A DNA stretch of 64,000 nt from Bdellovibrio svalbardensis (GCF_029531655.1 NZ_JANRMI010000001.1:868001-932000), one strand, 5' to 3'; positions 17,798-26,966 are shown, numbered from the stretch's first letter. Notes: a model not told the origin generated them from the sequence alone. Numbers and translations are program-made.

Positions 17798-19315
17798 TTA
17801 TCCCGCAACGACTTTGGTCAATTCATTCACCACGGACTTCATGATTAGCGACTGACTGTTTAATTCTTCTGAGGCGGCAGAACATTCTTCCGCAGAGGCG
17901 CTATTGGCTTGGGTTATTTTCTCCATGCCGGTGAGGGCTTGATTAATCTGGCCAATACCCATTTCTTGCTCGCGACTGGCTGTCGAAATTTCAGTATTCA
18001 AATTTGAAAGTTGTTCGATCGTTGTGACGATCTCTTTCAAAGAAGCCTCACTTGCACGCACCACTTGGTGGCCCTGTTCTACTTTGGTGGAACTTTCATT
18101 GATAAGAGTTGAAATCTCTTTCGCTGAAGTGGCGCTTCTTTGGGCAAGGCTGCGCACGGCATCCGCCACGACCGCAAAGCCCTTTCCATGTTCGCCAGCA
18201 CGGGCGGCTTCGACAGAAGCATTCAAAGCCAAAAGGTTTGTTTGGAAGGCGATATCATCAATGACGGTGATGATTTCTTCGATTTTTTTAGAGCTTGCGG
18301 CAATCTCATCCATGGAGCCGGTTAGTTTCCGAACTTCTTTCTCACCACGATGAGCTTTTTCCGAGGCACTCTGGGCCAGATCTTTTGCCAAGGTGGCATG
18401 CTCAGTATTTCGCTTCACCATGCTGGAGATTTCTTCTGTTGAAGCAGAGGTCTCTTCAATAGAGGCAGCCGCTTGGACTGAAGATTGAGTGAGGTTTTGA
18501 CTCGATGTCAAGATTTCAGAGCTGGCTTGTGAAACTTGATCCCCAGCGGACTTCAATTTGGAAATTGCTGTATGCAGTGAGCTTAAGTTTGCACGAATCA
18601 ATATAAAGGAAACTGTAAGAATCGCCAGTGCAATCAGGGCTGTCCATATAAAGATCGACATGTTGGCAGAGGATGCTGCCGCATTCACTTTGTTAACAGA
18701 AGATACAACGGCGAAAACTCCATGAAGCTTTCCATCTTTCCAGTCTTCCATTGGAAATCCCAAAATATCTTTTCCATTTTTCCAGGGCGAGTTGGCAGGG
18801 GCGCCATGGCAAAGCAGACAGCCTTGAGCTTCGGATAGCCGAACGGGGTGATAAACTGTCACGTCAGTTTTCGACTCCTCGACGATTTCGTGAAGATTGG
18901 GATCCGCCTCGAAGCGCTTTAATATTTCAAGCTCGCTGACGGTGGCTTTGTTCTCTTTGCGACGAGGTTCGTCGGAGAAGACGCGAAATTTGTAGTCGTC
19001 TTTCTCAGCTCCGTCAAAGCCTACTTTGATGGAGGCAAAGATAGGCACTTTGCGAAGGATGCGGTTTTGCATCTCTGGGCTGAGGTCGCCGTTTGGATAA
19101 GTTGCGATAGCTCGGCTGATATCGGACTCAAGTCCTCCTTGAGTTGCGATGTAGGTGCGGATGGACTCCAAGCGAGAGAGAATGGCTCTGGATTTTTCCA
19201 CGAGTTGTTCTCGTCCCTGGGAATGAATTTTTGCAGATGAGATGGCAACCGCCGCGAGTGTGCAAATGACGATCGAGCCCGCGATGTTGAGGATGATTTT
19301 TGTGCCCAGTTTCAT
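17798..19315 (-). CDS. Methyl-accepting chemotaxis protein with DUF3365-type c-heme sensor domain
   Basis: 505 residues from the ATG at 19315, which has GGAG 8 bases upstream; an earlier ATG at 19339 lacks a site. The order is TM1 (about 5-25), a periplasmic DUF3365/Tll0287-like domain with a CLLCHG motif at about 166-171 (c-type heme attachment CxxCH), TM2 (about 220-241), then a long coiled coil whose hairpin tip reads [24 protein letters not shown] heme suggests sensing of redox, oxygen or a gas; this is inferred. No HAMP domain is obvious. The Shine-Dalgarno lies in a 10-bp hairpin (19321-19349). Confidence 0.92.
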   Translation of the reverse strand: MKLGTKIILNIAGSIVICTLAAVAISSAKIHSQGREQLVEKSRAILSRLESIRTYIATQGGLESDISRAIATYPNGDLSPEMQNRILRKVPIFASIKVGFDGAEKDDYKFRVFSDEPRRKENKATVSELEILKRFEADPNLHEIVEESKTDVTVYHPVRLSEAQGCLLCHGAPANSPWKNGKDILGFPMEDWKDGKLHGVFAVVSSVNKVNAAASSANMSIFIWTALIALAILTVSFILIRANLSSLHTAISKLKSAGDQVSQASSEILTSSQNLTQSSVQAAASIEETSASTEEISSMVKRNTEHATLAKDLAQSASEKAHRGEKEVRKLTGSMDEIAASSKKIEEIITVIDDIAFQTNLLALNASVEAARAGEHGKGFAVVADAVRSLAQRSATSAKEISTLINESSTKVEQGHQVVRASEASLKEIVTTIEQLSNLNTEISTASREQEMGIGQINQALTGMEKITQANSASAEECSAASEELNSQSLIMKSVVNELTKVVAG

Positions 19316-19320
19316 TGGTG

Positions 19321-19349
19321 ATTCTCCGATTTGAGTCATATCGGAGAAT
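19321..19349 (-). promoter_or_regulatory. RBS-covering hairpin upstream of the chemoreceptor gene
   Basis: Perfect 10-bp inverted repeat ATTCTCCGAT / ATCGGAGAAT with a 9-base loop. In the minus-strand mRNA the 3' arm contains the GGAG Shine-Dalgarno for the ATG at 19315. Pairing would block ribosome access. Confidence 0.55.
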
Positions 19350-19512
19350 TCAATGATTACAATATAGACATAAAATCGCGTTGTTTGATTTTCAACCAGG
19401 GTTTGATCGACCTAGGTCCTGATTTCTTTTCAAGCCTGCGGAGCATTTCATTGTAAGAGGCTTTGTTGCTAATCTAAAGCAGTCCAGTAAAGGATTTGCG
19501 GAGTGTGGAACA

Positions 19513-20259
19513 GTGAAGAAGTTCGTATTTAAACTTATTTTTGGCTTTGTGATTCTTCCTGTCTCTGTGGCTGGGACTTTATTCTATTTAAATAAAACTG
19601 GATTTTTCAATATTCAGAAAATCGAAGTGGTTCTGGAAAGCCCGACTCCGGGGCAAGAGCAGTTTTTAAAACCTAATGTCGACGGTTTGGAAGTTGCGCT
19701 TGCCAAGTACAAAGGTCTTTCTCTTTGGAATATCAAGATGAAGGGTATTTCGAAAGACGTCTCTCAATTTGATTGGGTTGAGAGTGCGATGATCACGCGC
19801 AGTTGGCCCGCGACCTTGGCGATCAAGGTAAAGCCCTATGAAGTGAAATTGCTTTTGATGGGGAAAGCAGGGAAGCTTGTTCCTATTATTAAAGATGGCT
19901 CTTTTCTAGCTCCCGTCGATGCGAAACAAGCACCTGATGTTGCGTTGTTGGACGGAGAAAGTTTTGCGAAGAAAGCGGAGCTTAGAAAAAAAGCAGTTGA
20001 TGTGATCGAGCAGATACCTGCTGAAGGATCGTTCAGCAAAAAAACAATTTCTGAAATTCGTTTCGATGAAAAAGAAGGATTTTGGATGACCATGATTAAG
20101 ACCGGAACCCGCGTGAAAATGGGTGAAGATCAAGTGGCACTAAAGTCTGCTCGTGTAAGTCAGGTCGTTGAATATCTCGAAACCCGCCAGTTTGACGCGC
20201 GCGTCATAGACGCGAATCTGTCAAAGAAAGTCCTTGTCAGGTTGCGTAAGGATCCCTAA
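19513..20259 (+). CDS. ftsQ: FtsQ/DivIB cell-division protein
   Basis: 248-residue bitopic inner-membrane protein: a short cytoplasmic start, one TM helix (FKLIFGFVILPVSVAGTLFYL), then a POTRA-type region opening FFNIQKIEVVLESPT and the FtsQ beta domain (WVESAMITRSWPATLAIKVKPYEVKLLL; the 'P-xx-L-x-I-x-V-x-E/P' pattern). It links FtsL/FtsB to later division proteins. It starts with GTG and has GGAG about 9 bases upstream. Identification rests on this layout plus its position just before ftsA and ftsZ. It is divergent from the chemoreceptor gene. Confidence 0.9.
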   Translation: MKKFVFKLIFGFVILPVSVAGTLFYLNKTGFFNIQKIEVVLESPTPGQEQFLKPNVDGLEVALAKYKGLSLWNIKMKGISKDVSQFDWVESAMITRSWPATLAIKVKPYEVKLLLMGKAGKLVPIIKDGSFLAPVDAKQAPDVALLDGESFAKKAELRKKAVDVIEQIPAEGSFSKKTISEIRFDEKEGFWMTMIKTGTRVKMGEDQVALKSARVSQVVEYLETRQFDARVIDANLSKKVLVRLRKDP

Positions 20260-20263
20260 GCTT

Positions 20264-20346
20264 AAGTCTGGAAGACCGATCAAAGTCGGGGCTAGCTCCG
20301 TCTTTTAAAACCTGCAAAATGATTTTGCAGTAGGGTCCCCAGACTT
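20264..20346 (+). ncRNA. Candidate structured leader RNA between ftsQ and ftsA
   Basis: An outer 8-bp stem AAGTCTGG (20264-20271) / CCAGACTT (20339-20346) encloses two arms. The first arm is AAGAC (20272-20276) / GTCTT (20300-20304) around GC-rich sequence. The second is a perfect CTGCAAAAT-G-ATTTTGCAG hairpin (20312-20330). The layout is a three-way junction of ~83 nt, starting 4 nt after the ftsQ stop and ending 48 nt before the ftsA ATG. There is no T-run, so it is not a simple terminator. It could be a cis-regulatory RNA, an mRNA processing site or a small RNA. Confidence 0.45.
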
Positions 20347-20394
20347 CTCATAGAAGAATTCTAAAGAGAACTTCTAAAGGGCAAAGGCTTAAGG

Positions 20395-21651
20395 ATGAGT
20401 ACAGCAAAACCAAAAGCACCCGTATTGGCTGGTCTAGATATTGGTTCTACCAAAGTTTGTTTCGTTATCGGAACAGTCAATCCAGAGGGCAAAATTGAAG
20501 TTGCAGGAGTTGGAACAGCTCCAAATACGGGCATCCGTCAGGGTGTTGTCGTCAATATCGAAGCAACGACAGATTCAATCAGAAAAGCAAAAGAAGAAGC
20601 AGAATTAATGTCCGGCTACACTGTCTCTGACGTGTGGGTGGGGGTTTCTGGTTCGCATATTTCTTCGTTCGACTCCAAAGGCATGGTCGCTATCAAAAAT
20701 CGTGAAGTAACAACTTCCGAAATTGAACGCGTGATCGAGGCGGCTAAGGCCGTGGCAGTGCCAGCGGATCGATCTGTTTTGCATATCCTGCCAAGAGAAT
20801 TCAAAGTCGACGGCCAGGATGGCATCACTGATCCAGTAGGCATGTCAGGTATTCGCCTTGAAGTTCAAGTGCATATCGTGACAGGCAGTCAAAGTGCTAT
20901 CAATAATTCAGTTAAATGTGTTGAGCGTGCGGGGCTAAAAGTCGCAGGCTTGGTGCTTGGTCAGTTGGCCTCTGCTACAGCAGTTATCTCTAACGACGAA
21001 AAAAATCTTGGCGTCGTAGTTGTAGATATGGGCGGCGGCGCAAGCAACGCACTTTATTTCGTGAATGGCAGTGTCGCACACTCTTCAACAATTCCAGTTG
21101 GTGGCCAGCACTTCACTCATGATGTGGCTGTGGGTTTAAGAACTCCGCAGTTTGCAGCTGAAGAAATTAAGAAAAAACATGGTTGTGCTATGGCCTCCAT
21201 GGTGAATGAAAATGAAACTATCGAAGTTGAAGGCGTCGGCGGTCGTAAGGCTCGCGTGATTCCTCGCAAAGACTTGGCAGATGTGATTGAGGCAAGAGCA
21301 GAAGAAACTGTGAACTTGATCGCAAATGACATTCGTATGAGCGGTGTGATGCCAATGCTTGGCGCCGGCATTGTTCTTACGGGTGGTGCAAGCCAGCTTG
21401 ATGGTTTGATTGAAATGGGCGAGTTTATGTTTGATATTCCGGTTCGCAGAGGTTCGCCTCAGCAAATCGGTGGCCTGACTGATGTTGTGAAATCTGGAGA
21501 GTTCGCGGCAGCAACAGGATTGTTGATGTATGGTTTGAGTCAAAGAAAAGATTTGATGAATCAGAATCAGCAAGAAACAGAGATCAATCTTGGTGAGTCA
21601 CTGAACGGCATCACGAAGAAGCTCAAAGAAATGTTAGAAAAAGTATTTTAA
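20395..21651 (+). CDS. ftsA: FtsA, actin-like Z-ring membrane anchor
   Basis: 418-residue actin-fold ATPase that tethers FtsZ to the inner membrane. Motifs are the phosphate-1 loop AGLDIGSTKVCFVIG, VDMGGGASNALYFVNG (phosphate 2), GIVLTGGASQLDGL (adenosine), and the SHI-domain region with REVTTSEIERVIEAAKAV. The C-terminus (LNGITKKLKEMLEKVF) is the expected amphipathic membrane-targeting helix. The Shine-Dalgarno is AAAGG in a purine-rich leader. It is followed 91 bp later by ftsZ. Confidence 0.97.
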   Translation: MSTAKPKAPVLAGLDIGSTKVCFVIGTVNPEGKIEVAGVGTAPNTGIRQGVVVNIEATTDSIRKAKEEAELMSGYTVSDVWVGVSGSHISSFDSKGMVAIKNREVTTSEIERVIEAAKAVAVPADRSVLHILPREFKVDGQDGITDPVGMSGIRLEVQVHIVTGSQSAINNSVKCVERAGLKVAGLVLGQLASATAVISNDEKNLGVVVVDMGGGASNALYFVNGSVAHSSTIPVGGQHFTHDVAVGLRTPQFAAEEIKKKHGCAMASMVNENETIEVEGVGGRKARVIPRKDLADVIEARAEETVNLIANDIRMSGVMPMLGAGIVLTGGASQLDGLIEMGEFMFDIPVRRGSPQQIGGLTDVVKSGEFAAATGLLMYGLSQRKDLMNQNQQETEINLGESLNGITKKLKEMLEKVF

Positions 21652-21742
21652 AGTTTTAGTTTTTACTCGGTGGGGGCTGGAGGCCTCTGGAAATAGAAAT
21701 TGGTCGTAGATTTTATGACCGCAAATATGTCGGGAGGGACAC

Positions 21743-23461
21743 ATGTTTGAACTAGAAGAGAATATCAATATCGGCGCTAATATTAAAGTTGTAGGCGTAG
21801 GCGGCGGCGGAAGCAATGCAGTCTCTACAATGATCGCTTCTGAAATGAGCGGCGTTGAATTCATCGTTGCAAATACAGATATCCAAGCTTTGAACGCAAA
21901 CAAAGCATCTAACAAAATTCAATTGGGTCTGGATTTGACTAAAGGTTTGGGCGCGGGTGCAAACCCTGACGTGGGTCGCAGAGCTGCGATCGAGTCTTAC
22001 AATGAAATCGTAGAAAAGCTTGAAGGTTCAGACATGGTTTTCGTTACTGCAGGCATGGGCGGCGGAACGGGAACTGGTGGAGCTCCAATCGTAGCGAAAA
22101 TCGCTCGTGAATTGGGTGCCTTGACTATCGGTGTGGTGACTAAGCCATTCCAGTTCGAAGGTAAAAAACGTGGCAAACATGCTGATGCTGGTTTGCAAGA
22201 GTTGAAAGAAAACGTTGATACTTTGATCGTGATTCCAAATCAAAAACTTCTTTCTATCGCTGCAGAAAGAACTCCACTTCTTGAGACATTCAAGAAAGCG
22301 GACGAAGTTCTTCTTCAAGCGGTTAAAGGTATTTCTGATTTGATCAACATCCGTGGTTTGATCAACTTGGACTTCGCCGATATCCGCACTGTTATGTCTT
22401 CTAAAGGCATCGCGATCATGGGAACTGGCGCAGCTAAAGGTGACAACCGTGCGGTTGAAGCGGCTACAGCAGCGATCTCTTCTCCACTTCTTGAGAATGT
22501 CAAAATTGACGGTGCAACTGGCATCATCATCAACGTAACTGGTGGCGCGGATCTTTCATTGTATGAAGTGAACGAAGCTTCAACATTGATCACTGAAGCG
22601 GCTCATGAAGATGCAGAGATCATCTTCGGTGCGGTTATCGATGAGAGCATGGGCGATGAAGTTCGCGTAACTGTTATCGCGACTGGTTTCGACGCTCACG
22701 ACGTGAAACTTGTGAACGACATGGCTCAAGTAAACCAAATGCAATCTTTCTTGAACCAACAAACGGCGCAATTCAATAACATGAACATGAATCATGCTAA
22801 TCACATGAACAACATGGGAATGGGTATGCACCAAATGCCGCAAATGCCACAGATGCCTCAAATGCCTCAAATGCCTCAAATGCCATCTATGCCGCAAATG
22901 CCGCAATTCCAGATGCCACAGATGCCTCCAATGCCACAGATGCCACCACAAATGGCTCAGTCTATGAATCAGCAAATGCCTCCAGTGGAGCTTCCACCGA
23001 TCGCTGCGGTTCAAACTCAAGTGATGACTTACACTCATCCGGATATGGCTCAGTCCCCGGGGGCATCCCAGGCCACCGTTACTGAGACTGTGATTGTTCC
23101 GCCAGTAGCACCTGTGACTCCACAAGTAGCCCAACAAGCGGCGCAAAGTATGGTTGCGCAGTCAGCGCAAAACATGGGTCAAGAGATGCCAACTCCGATT
23201 CAACCACAAACTGAATCTGGCGTTTCGCCTCGCGATTTGTTGCTAGCTAAAGCTCGCGCTTTCAAAGAAAGCCAAGAGTTGAAAGCTCGCCACAACAGCC
23301 CAGAGCAATTGTCTATGAACGTTGATCATGAGCAGCAATCTTTGGAAGAAGCTCGTCGCATGGCTCGCGAAGTTTTGAGCTCTCCATTCTCTAGCCAAAA
23401 CTTGGAAGTACCTGCGTTCATCCGCAAGAAACAAGGTTTTGATCTAAACAATAAAGAATAG
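21743..23461 (+). CDS. ftsZ: FtsZ, tubulin-like division GTPase with unusual Met/Pro/Gln linker
   Basis: 572 residues, longer than the common ~380-400. The GTPase core (1 to ~320) has [10 protein letters not shown], the tubulin signature [13 protein letters not shown] and [15 protein letters not shown]. It is followed by a ~200-residue linker. Residues ~363-410 of this are repeated M-P-Q triplets (22831-22971), then Gln/Pro/Ala-rich sequence. The tail ends with VPAFIRKK, a recognisable C-terminal peptide for FtsA binding. GGGAGG precedes the ATG. The stop shares its last base with the GTG start of lpxH. Confidence 0.98.
   Translation: MFELEENINIGANIKVVGVGGGGSNAVSTMIASEMSGVEFIVANTDIQALNANKASNKIQLGLDLTKGLGAGANPDVGRRAAIESYNEIVEKLEGSDMVFVTAGMGGGTGTGGAPIVAKIARELGALTIGVVTKPFQFEGKKRGKHADAGLQELKENVDTLIVIPNQKLLSIAAERTPLLETFKKADEVLLQAVKGISDLINIRGLINLDFADIRTVMSSKGIAIMGTGAAKGDNRAVEAATAAISSPLLENVKIDGATGIIINVTGGADLSLYEVNEASTLITEAAHEDAEIIFGAVIDESMGDEVRVTVIATGFDAHDVKLVNDMAQVNQMQSFLNQQTAQFNNMNMNHANHMNNMGMGMHQMPQMPQMPQMPQMPQMPSMPQMPQFQMPQMPPMPQMPPQMAQSMNQQMPPVELPPIAAVQTQVMTYTHPDMAQSPGASQATVTETVIVPPVAPVTPQVAQQAAQSMVAQSAQNMGQEMPTPIQPQTESGVSPRDLLLAKARAFKESQELKARHNSPEQLSMNVDHEQQSLEEARRMAREVLSSPFSSQNLEVPAFIRKKQGFDLNNKE
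22831..22971 (+). repeat. M-P-Q codon repeat tract inside the ftsZ linker
   Basis: About fifteen near-tandem 9-bp units of the type ATGCCNCAR encode Met-Pro-Gln with a few substitutions (PSM, QFQ, PPM). The units vary at third positions, which indicates selection on the protein as well as simple slippage. Confidence 0.85.
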
Positions 23462-24234
23462 TGGAAGCCTGGTTTATATCCGACATTCACTTAAAAACCG
23501 CTGAAGAGCGCAACGGGCAAATCCTGTTGCGCTTTTTGCGTTCTTTGCTGGAAACGAGCGGTCCCGATGGCCGTACCAAGACAGCCCCCAAGCAGATTCA
23601 TCTCTTCCTGCTGGGTGACATTTTTGACCTGTGGATTGGCGGCAGCACATTCTTTGCCGATCAGTTTAAAGATCTCATGAACGCCCTTGAACAATTCATC
23701 AAGGCGGGTGGCCGAGTCACATATATCGAAGGCAACCACGACGTTCATATCGAAAGATATTTTCAAAAGAAATTGGGCGCGGAAGTCTTTGTTGAGGCTC
23801 AATACTACACGATTGATGGTTTAAAAGTTCGTGTTGAGCACGGAGATTTGATCAATCTGAATGACATCAAATACTTGAAATATCGCAGCATCATTCGCAA
23901 TCCACTGCTCAAGCCATTGAGCTATTTAATTCCCGGCTGGTTCTGGAGTCATGTTGGCAATAAAGCGAGCAAGAAAAGCCGAGCTAAGAGTGGACAGTAT
24001 CGGGTTCAGAATGAAGATCAGCTGATCGGCATGATCCGTCACCACATTCCTCGTGCTTACAATGAAGGCCCTTTTGATTTGATCATCTCAGGCCATATGC
24101 ATGTTTTTGATGACCACACTGTCAAAATCCAAAACCACGAAGTCCGTTCTATCAACCTGGGCTCCTGGTTCGAGGAAGAAGTTCGAGTCTTCCGCCTTAA
24201 AGACGGCAAGGGCGAATGGATCAAGATTTCCTAG
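23461..24234 (+). CDS. lpxH: LpxH-like UDP-2,3-diacylglucosamine diphosphatase
   Basis: 257-residue calcineurin-like phosphoesterase for lipid A synthesis (UDP-2,3-diacyl-GlcN to lipid X, inner-membrane face). Metal-binding motifs in order are FISDIHL, LLGDIFDLWIG, EGNHDVHIE, VEHGDLIN and ISGHMHVF; the DLWIG and GDxxN spacing suit LpxH better than general phosphoesterases. Start GTG overlaps the ftsZ stop by one base, with no good Shine-Dalgarno, so translation is likely coupled to ftsZ. Confidence 0.85.
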   Translation: MEAWFISDIHLKTAEERNGQILLRFLRSLLETSGPDGRTKTAPKQIHLFLLGDIFDLWIGGSTFFADQFKDLMNALEQFIKAGGRVTYIEGNHDVHIERYFQKKLGAEVFVEAQYYTIDGLKVRVEHGDLINLNDIKYLKYRSIIRNPLLKPLSYLIPGWFWSHVGNKASKKSRAKSGQYRVQNEDQLIGMIRHHIPRAYNEGPFDLIISGHMHVFDDHTVKIQNHEVRSINLGSWFEEEVRVFRLKDGKGEWIKIS

Positions 24235-24244
24235 AGAATCCTTT

Positions 24245-24274
24245 TTTACTGACCCTATTTGATCTGCATATAAT
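24245..24274 (+). promoter_or_regulatory. Candidate promoter for lipoprotein phosphoesterase
   Basis: A consensus TATAAT -10 box at 24269-24274, with a weak -35 (TTTACT, 24245-24250) at 18 bp spacing, 52 bp before the ATG at 24326. Confidence 0.4.
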
Positions 24275-24325
24275 TTGACGCAGCCCCAGTCCTTTTCTAG
24301 AGTTTTCAAAACACAGGAGGACGGT

Positions 24326-25594
24326 ATGTCCATAATCTCTCTGAAAGCACTTCCCGCAGTGCTGCCGATATCATTCTTGCTCATCATCTCAGCCTGCGCC
24401 CATAAGCCTACGACATATGTGGGGCTGGCAGATGAGGGAACCTCCTTCGTCAAGACCGTCAGCTCGAAAGGTTTGGACTGTGAGAAAGTTTCCATTGAAT
24501 CGACCAGCAGAGATTTCAGCGTGCTTGATCTGAAGAAAACCACTTTTGATGAAGCATCAATCTGCGAAGCAACTCTGCCAAAAGATGCCGCCATCGTTCG
24601 CAGTGGCTCTGGAGAGATCACCATTCCCAAGAATCCGAGAAGGATCGTCATCATGGGTGATACCGGTTGTCGTTTGAAGAATCAAAATGGCAAAGGGCCA
24701 ATTCAAAAGTGTGAAGATGAAAAAGAGTGGCCGTTTTCTCGCCTTGTTCGCGCCGTCGAGAAAGAAAACGCGGATCTCATTATTCATGTCGGAGACTACC
24801 ACTACCGCGAAGCTTGTACGGATCCTGTAAAGTGCAAACCCTACGAAGGAACTTTGGGGTATGGTTTCAAACCCTGGGAAGCAGACTTCTTAAGACCCGC
24901 AGAGATTCTTTTGAATCAAAAGCCTTTTATCTTTGTGCGTGGAAACCATGAGGATTGCAAACGTGCTTACGAAGGTTTCAATAAGCTTCTATCGCCAGTG
25001 GGTGAGCAGACTTGCGTAGAAGATCAGGGAACTCGTTACACCAGCTTCGGAAATTTTTTGATTGTCAATTTTGACAATGCCACGGTCGACGACAAGCCGT
25101 TGGATTCCAAGTCAGCGGCATTTAAGTCGCTGCAAGACCGCTACAAGAAAATGATTGAGACTTTGAAAGCCCGTCCTGAAACAGAAGTGTGGTTGATTAC
25201 CCATCGACCGATCTGGGGTTTGGCGCCAAGTTGGTCTGGCCCTGGAGTCGCACCTGTGAACATCAACATGGAAGCCGTTGTGCGCGCGACACCTTTGCCA
25301 TCTAAAGTGAAGATGGTTTTTGCGGGACATATTCACTCATTCCAAATCGCTCAAGGCAATCATCCGCCGGAATTGATTATTGGTGAAAGTGGAACATCGT
25401 TGGATATCTATGACGAAGCGACTCGCAAGGTTATCCCACCAGGTTATACAGTATTTCCATCCGATCACGGATACGCATTGTTAGAGAGAGACGCGAGTGG
25501 GAAGTGGATCGCCGCTATTAAGTCATTTGACGGGGCCACAGATTTTGTGTGCAAGGTCAGCGAAATCGGCATTCCTTGCGACACAATAAAATAA
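24326..25594 (+). CDS. Lipoprotein metallophosphoesterase
   Basis: 422 residues from the ATG at 24326, five bases after AGGAGG. The type II signal is MSIISLKALPAVLPISFLLI with the lipobox ISAC. The calcineurin-like metal site reads RIVIMGDTGCR, IHVGDYHYR, VRGNHEDCKRA, WLITHRPIWG and FAGHIHSFQIA, giving the full set of Asp/Asn/His ligands. As a lipoprotein it would act in the periplasm or outer membrane, perhaps as a phosphatase or nucleotidase; the substrate is unknown. An in-frame TTG at 24275 lacks a Shine-Dalgarno and overlaps the promoter. Confidence 0.88.
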   Translation: MSIISLKALPAVLPISFLLIISACAHKPTTYVGLADEGTSFVKTVSSKGLDCEKVSIESTSRDFSVLDLKKTTFDEASICEATLPKDAAIVRSGSGEITIPKNPRRIVIMGDTGCRLKNQNGKGPIQKCEDEKEWPFSRLVRAVEKENADLIIHVGDYHYREACTDPVKCKPYEGTLGYGFKPWEADFLRPAEILLNQKPFIFVRGNHEDCKRAYEGFNKLLSPVGEQTCVEDQGTRYTSFGNFLIVNFDNATVDDKPLDSKSAAFKSLQDRYKKMIETLKARPETEVWLITHRPIWGLAPSWSGPGVAPVNINMEAVVRATPLPSKVKMVFAGHIHSFQIAQGNHPPELIIGESGTSLDIYDEATRKVIPPGYTVFPSDHGYALLERDASGKWIAAIKSFDGATDFVCKVSEIGIPCDTIK

Positions 25595-25597
25595 AAT

Positions 25598-26749
25598 CTA
25601 GAAGCACTTGCTCACTTTGTTTGGCGTGAAGTTGTAAATCATCACGCCGCCATCTTTAAGAATTCCCCGTTTTAATTGATCCAAGTAAGGAGGCTCACCA
25701 CCTAAAGTGGCGCGGCCTCTTTTCATCGTATCAATTGTTCCCGCAACTCCAAGGCAACCTTGGGTCGGAGTGTAGGGGTCCCAGCCGTGCAGTAAAACGC
25801 CACGTCCAAAGATATCCTGATTACCAGGCTCTAAGCCCACCAGCTCAATACCATCGCGAATGTTGCCACCGCGTGGTGGTTTGTAGGACTTGGTCATGAT
25901 GGCTCCGTCAGGAGTTCGCATCGAACCTTTTCCCTGGCCAAAGCCACCTTCCCCGCGAGAAACCCAAATCGGATTTCTATCGAGGACTTGTGCCAGAGAG
26001 CCATCTGAATTGAAGAAATACATTTTACCCATGACTCCACCGGAAGAGAAATCATTGAACATAAAGATGTCTTTTGAAGTTTTGCCGTCGGCTTTAGCTT
26101 TTTTGAAAGCATCTAGAGCTTGTTGTAGGCCACAGCCAAACTTCTTATCATCTTTCAAGTGGTCAGGAAGTTGATTCGTACAAGCAGGAATGACTTCCTT
26201 CGATGGTCCCAAGAGTTTATTCGATTTTTCAATTTTCTCTGACATCGCAGAGGCCATCGCCTGCGAAGGTGTGAATTTTTCCTGAACAGGGGTGACTAAC
26301 GATTTTGGTTTTTCACCCAAGCCAAACAAGTTTAAAAACCAGTTTATGAAATCAAAACCACCGGTTTTATAAACGGGAATATCAGAGGAAAGAGTGCAGC
26401 TTTCAGAAGTCGCACAACCGGCATTGCCACTGCCCAGATCTGTTTTAGAAACGACGAGTTGATCATTGCTCGAGAGAGCTTTGAGGTCATCAGCATCAGA
26501 CGAAGTGTCTGAAGTCTTAAGTGATTTCACTTTATAAAGAGTGTTGTTGTCGACTTCTTGAAATCCTGTTTCGCTGGTGGTGCTTTTCACTGCAGGATTA
26601 AAGAACGAGCTTTTCGCATCCACAGGTTTGAGTGTGATGGTGGAGTCTTTGCGAATGGCTCCCACAGGCATGACGGCCTCGTATGAGGGACTTTCCGCGT
26701 GGGCTGCATGAAATGAAACAACGAGTAGTGCAATTTTAATAAGACTCAT
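25598..26749 (-). CDS. Secreted L,D-transpeptidase-like protein (YkuD_2 type)
   Basis: 383 residues with a signal peptide (MSLIKIALLVVSFHAAHA). The N-terminal ~200 residues are low in recognisable motifs. The C-terminal ~170 residues follow the YkuD_2 pattern: MFNDFSSGGVMGKMYFF, then GSMRTPDGAIMTKSY, GIELVGLEPGNQDIFGRGVLLHGWDPYTPTQGCLGVAG. The HG and QGC residues correspond to the catalytic His and Cys of L,D-transpeptidases. It likely modifies own or prey peptidoglycan. It is convergent with the phosphoesterase (3 bp between stops) and divergent from the two-component system. Confidence 0.78.
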   Translation of the reverse strand: MSLIKIALLVVSFHAAHAESPSYEAVMPVGAIRKDSTITLKPVDAKSSFFNPAVKSTTSETGFQEVDNNTLYKVKSLKTSDTSSDADDLKALSSNDQLVVSKTDLGSGNAGCATSESCTLSSDIPVYKTGGFDFINWFLNLFGLGEKPKSLVTPVQEKFTPSQAMASAMSEKIEKSNKLLGPSKEVIPACTNQLPDHLKDDKKFGCGLQQALDAFKKAKADGKTSKDIFMFNDFSSGGVMGKMYFFNSDGSLAQVLDRNPIWVSRGEGGFGQGKGSMRTPDGAIMTKSYKPPRGGNIRDGIELVGLEPGNQDIFGRGVLLHGWDPYTPTQGCLGVAGTIDTMKRGRATLGGEPPYLDQLKRGILKDGGVMIYNFTPNKVSKCF

Positions 26750-26882
26750 ATTCCAAGGCTAAATCACTGTGGAATTACATATAAGACCAGAAATAGATCG
26801 AAAGGACTTTTGTGTAACAGAAGAACTCGTAGCTGGACGTTGATCTGGGTGCGGCGTTTCGAAATGAGACCGTGACGGGGAA

Positions 26883-26900
26883 GTTCCATAATTATGGAAC
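26883..26900. promoter_or_regulatory. 18-bp perfect palindrome, candidate operator
   Basis: GTTCCATAATTATGGAAC is a perfect inverted repeat between the divergent transpeptidase-like and response-regulator genes, 67 bp before the latter's ATG. Its size and symmetry suit a dimeric DNA-binding regulator. Confidence 0.5.
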
Positions 26901-26966
26901 AACTATGGATTCGCTCTCTGTCTTGGGCTTTGTTAAAATTATTCAAGAAGCAGATCGGAGTCCGCG

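Noticed and set aside
20264-20346. tRNA interpretation of the cloverleaf-like ftsQ-ftsA leader
   Set aside because: There is no GGTTCGA-type T-loop, no D-loop GG, and the arm lengths do not fit a tRNA.
22580-23146. 188-codon minus-strand open frame rich in His/Leu/Arg (WHLRHLRHL)
   Set aside because: It is the complement of the Met-Pro-Gln repeat in ftsZ; the repeat simply lacks stops in that frame.
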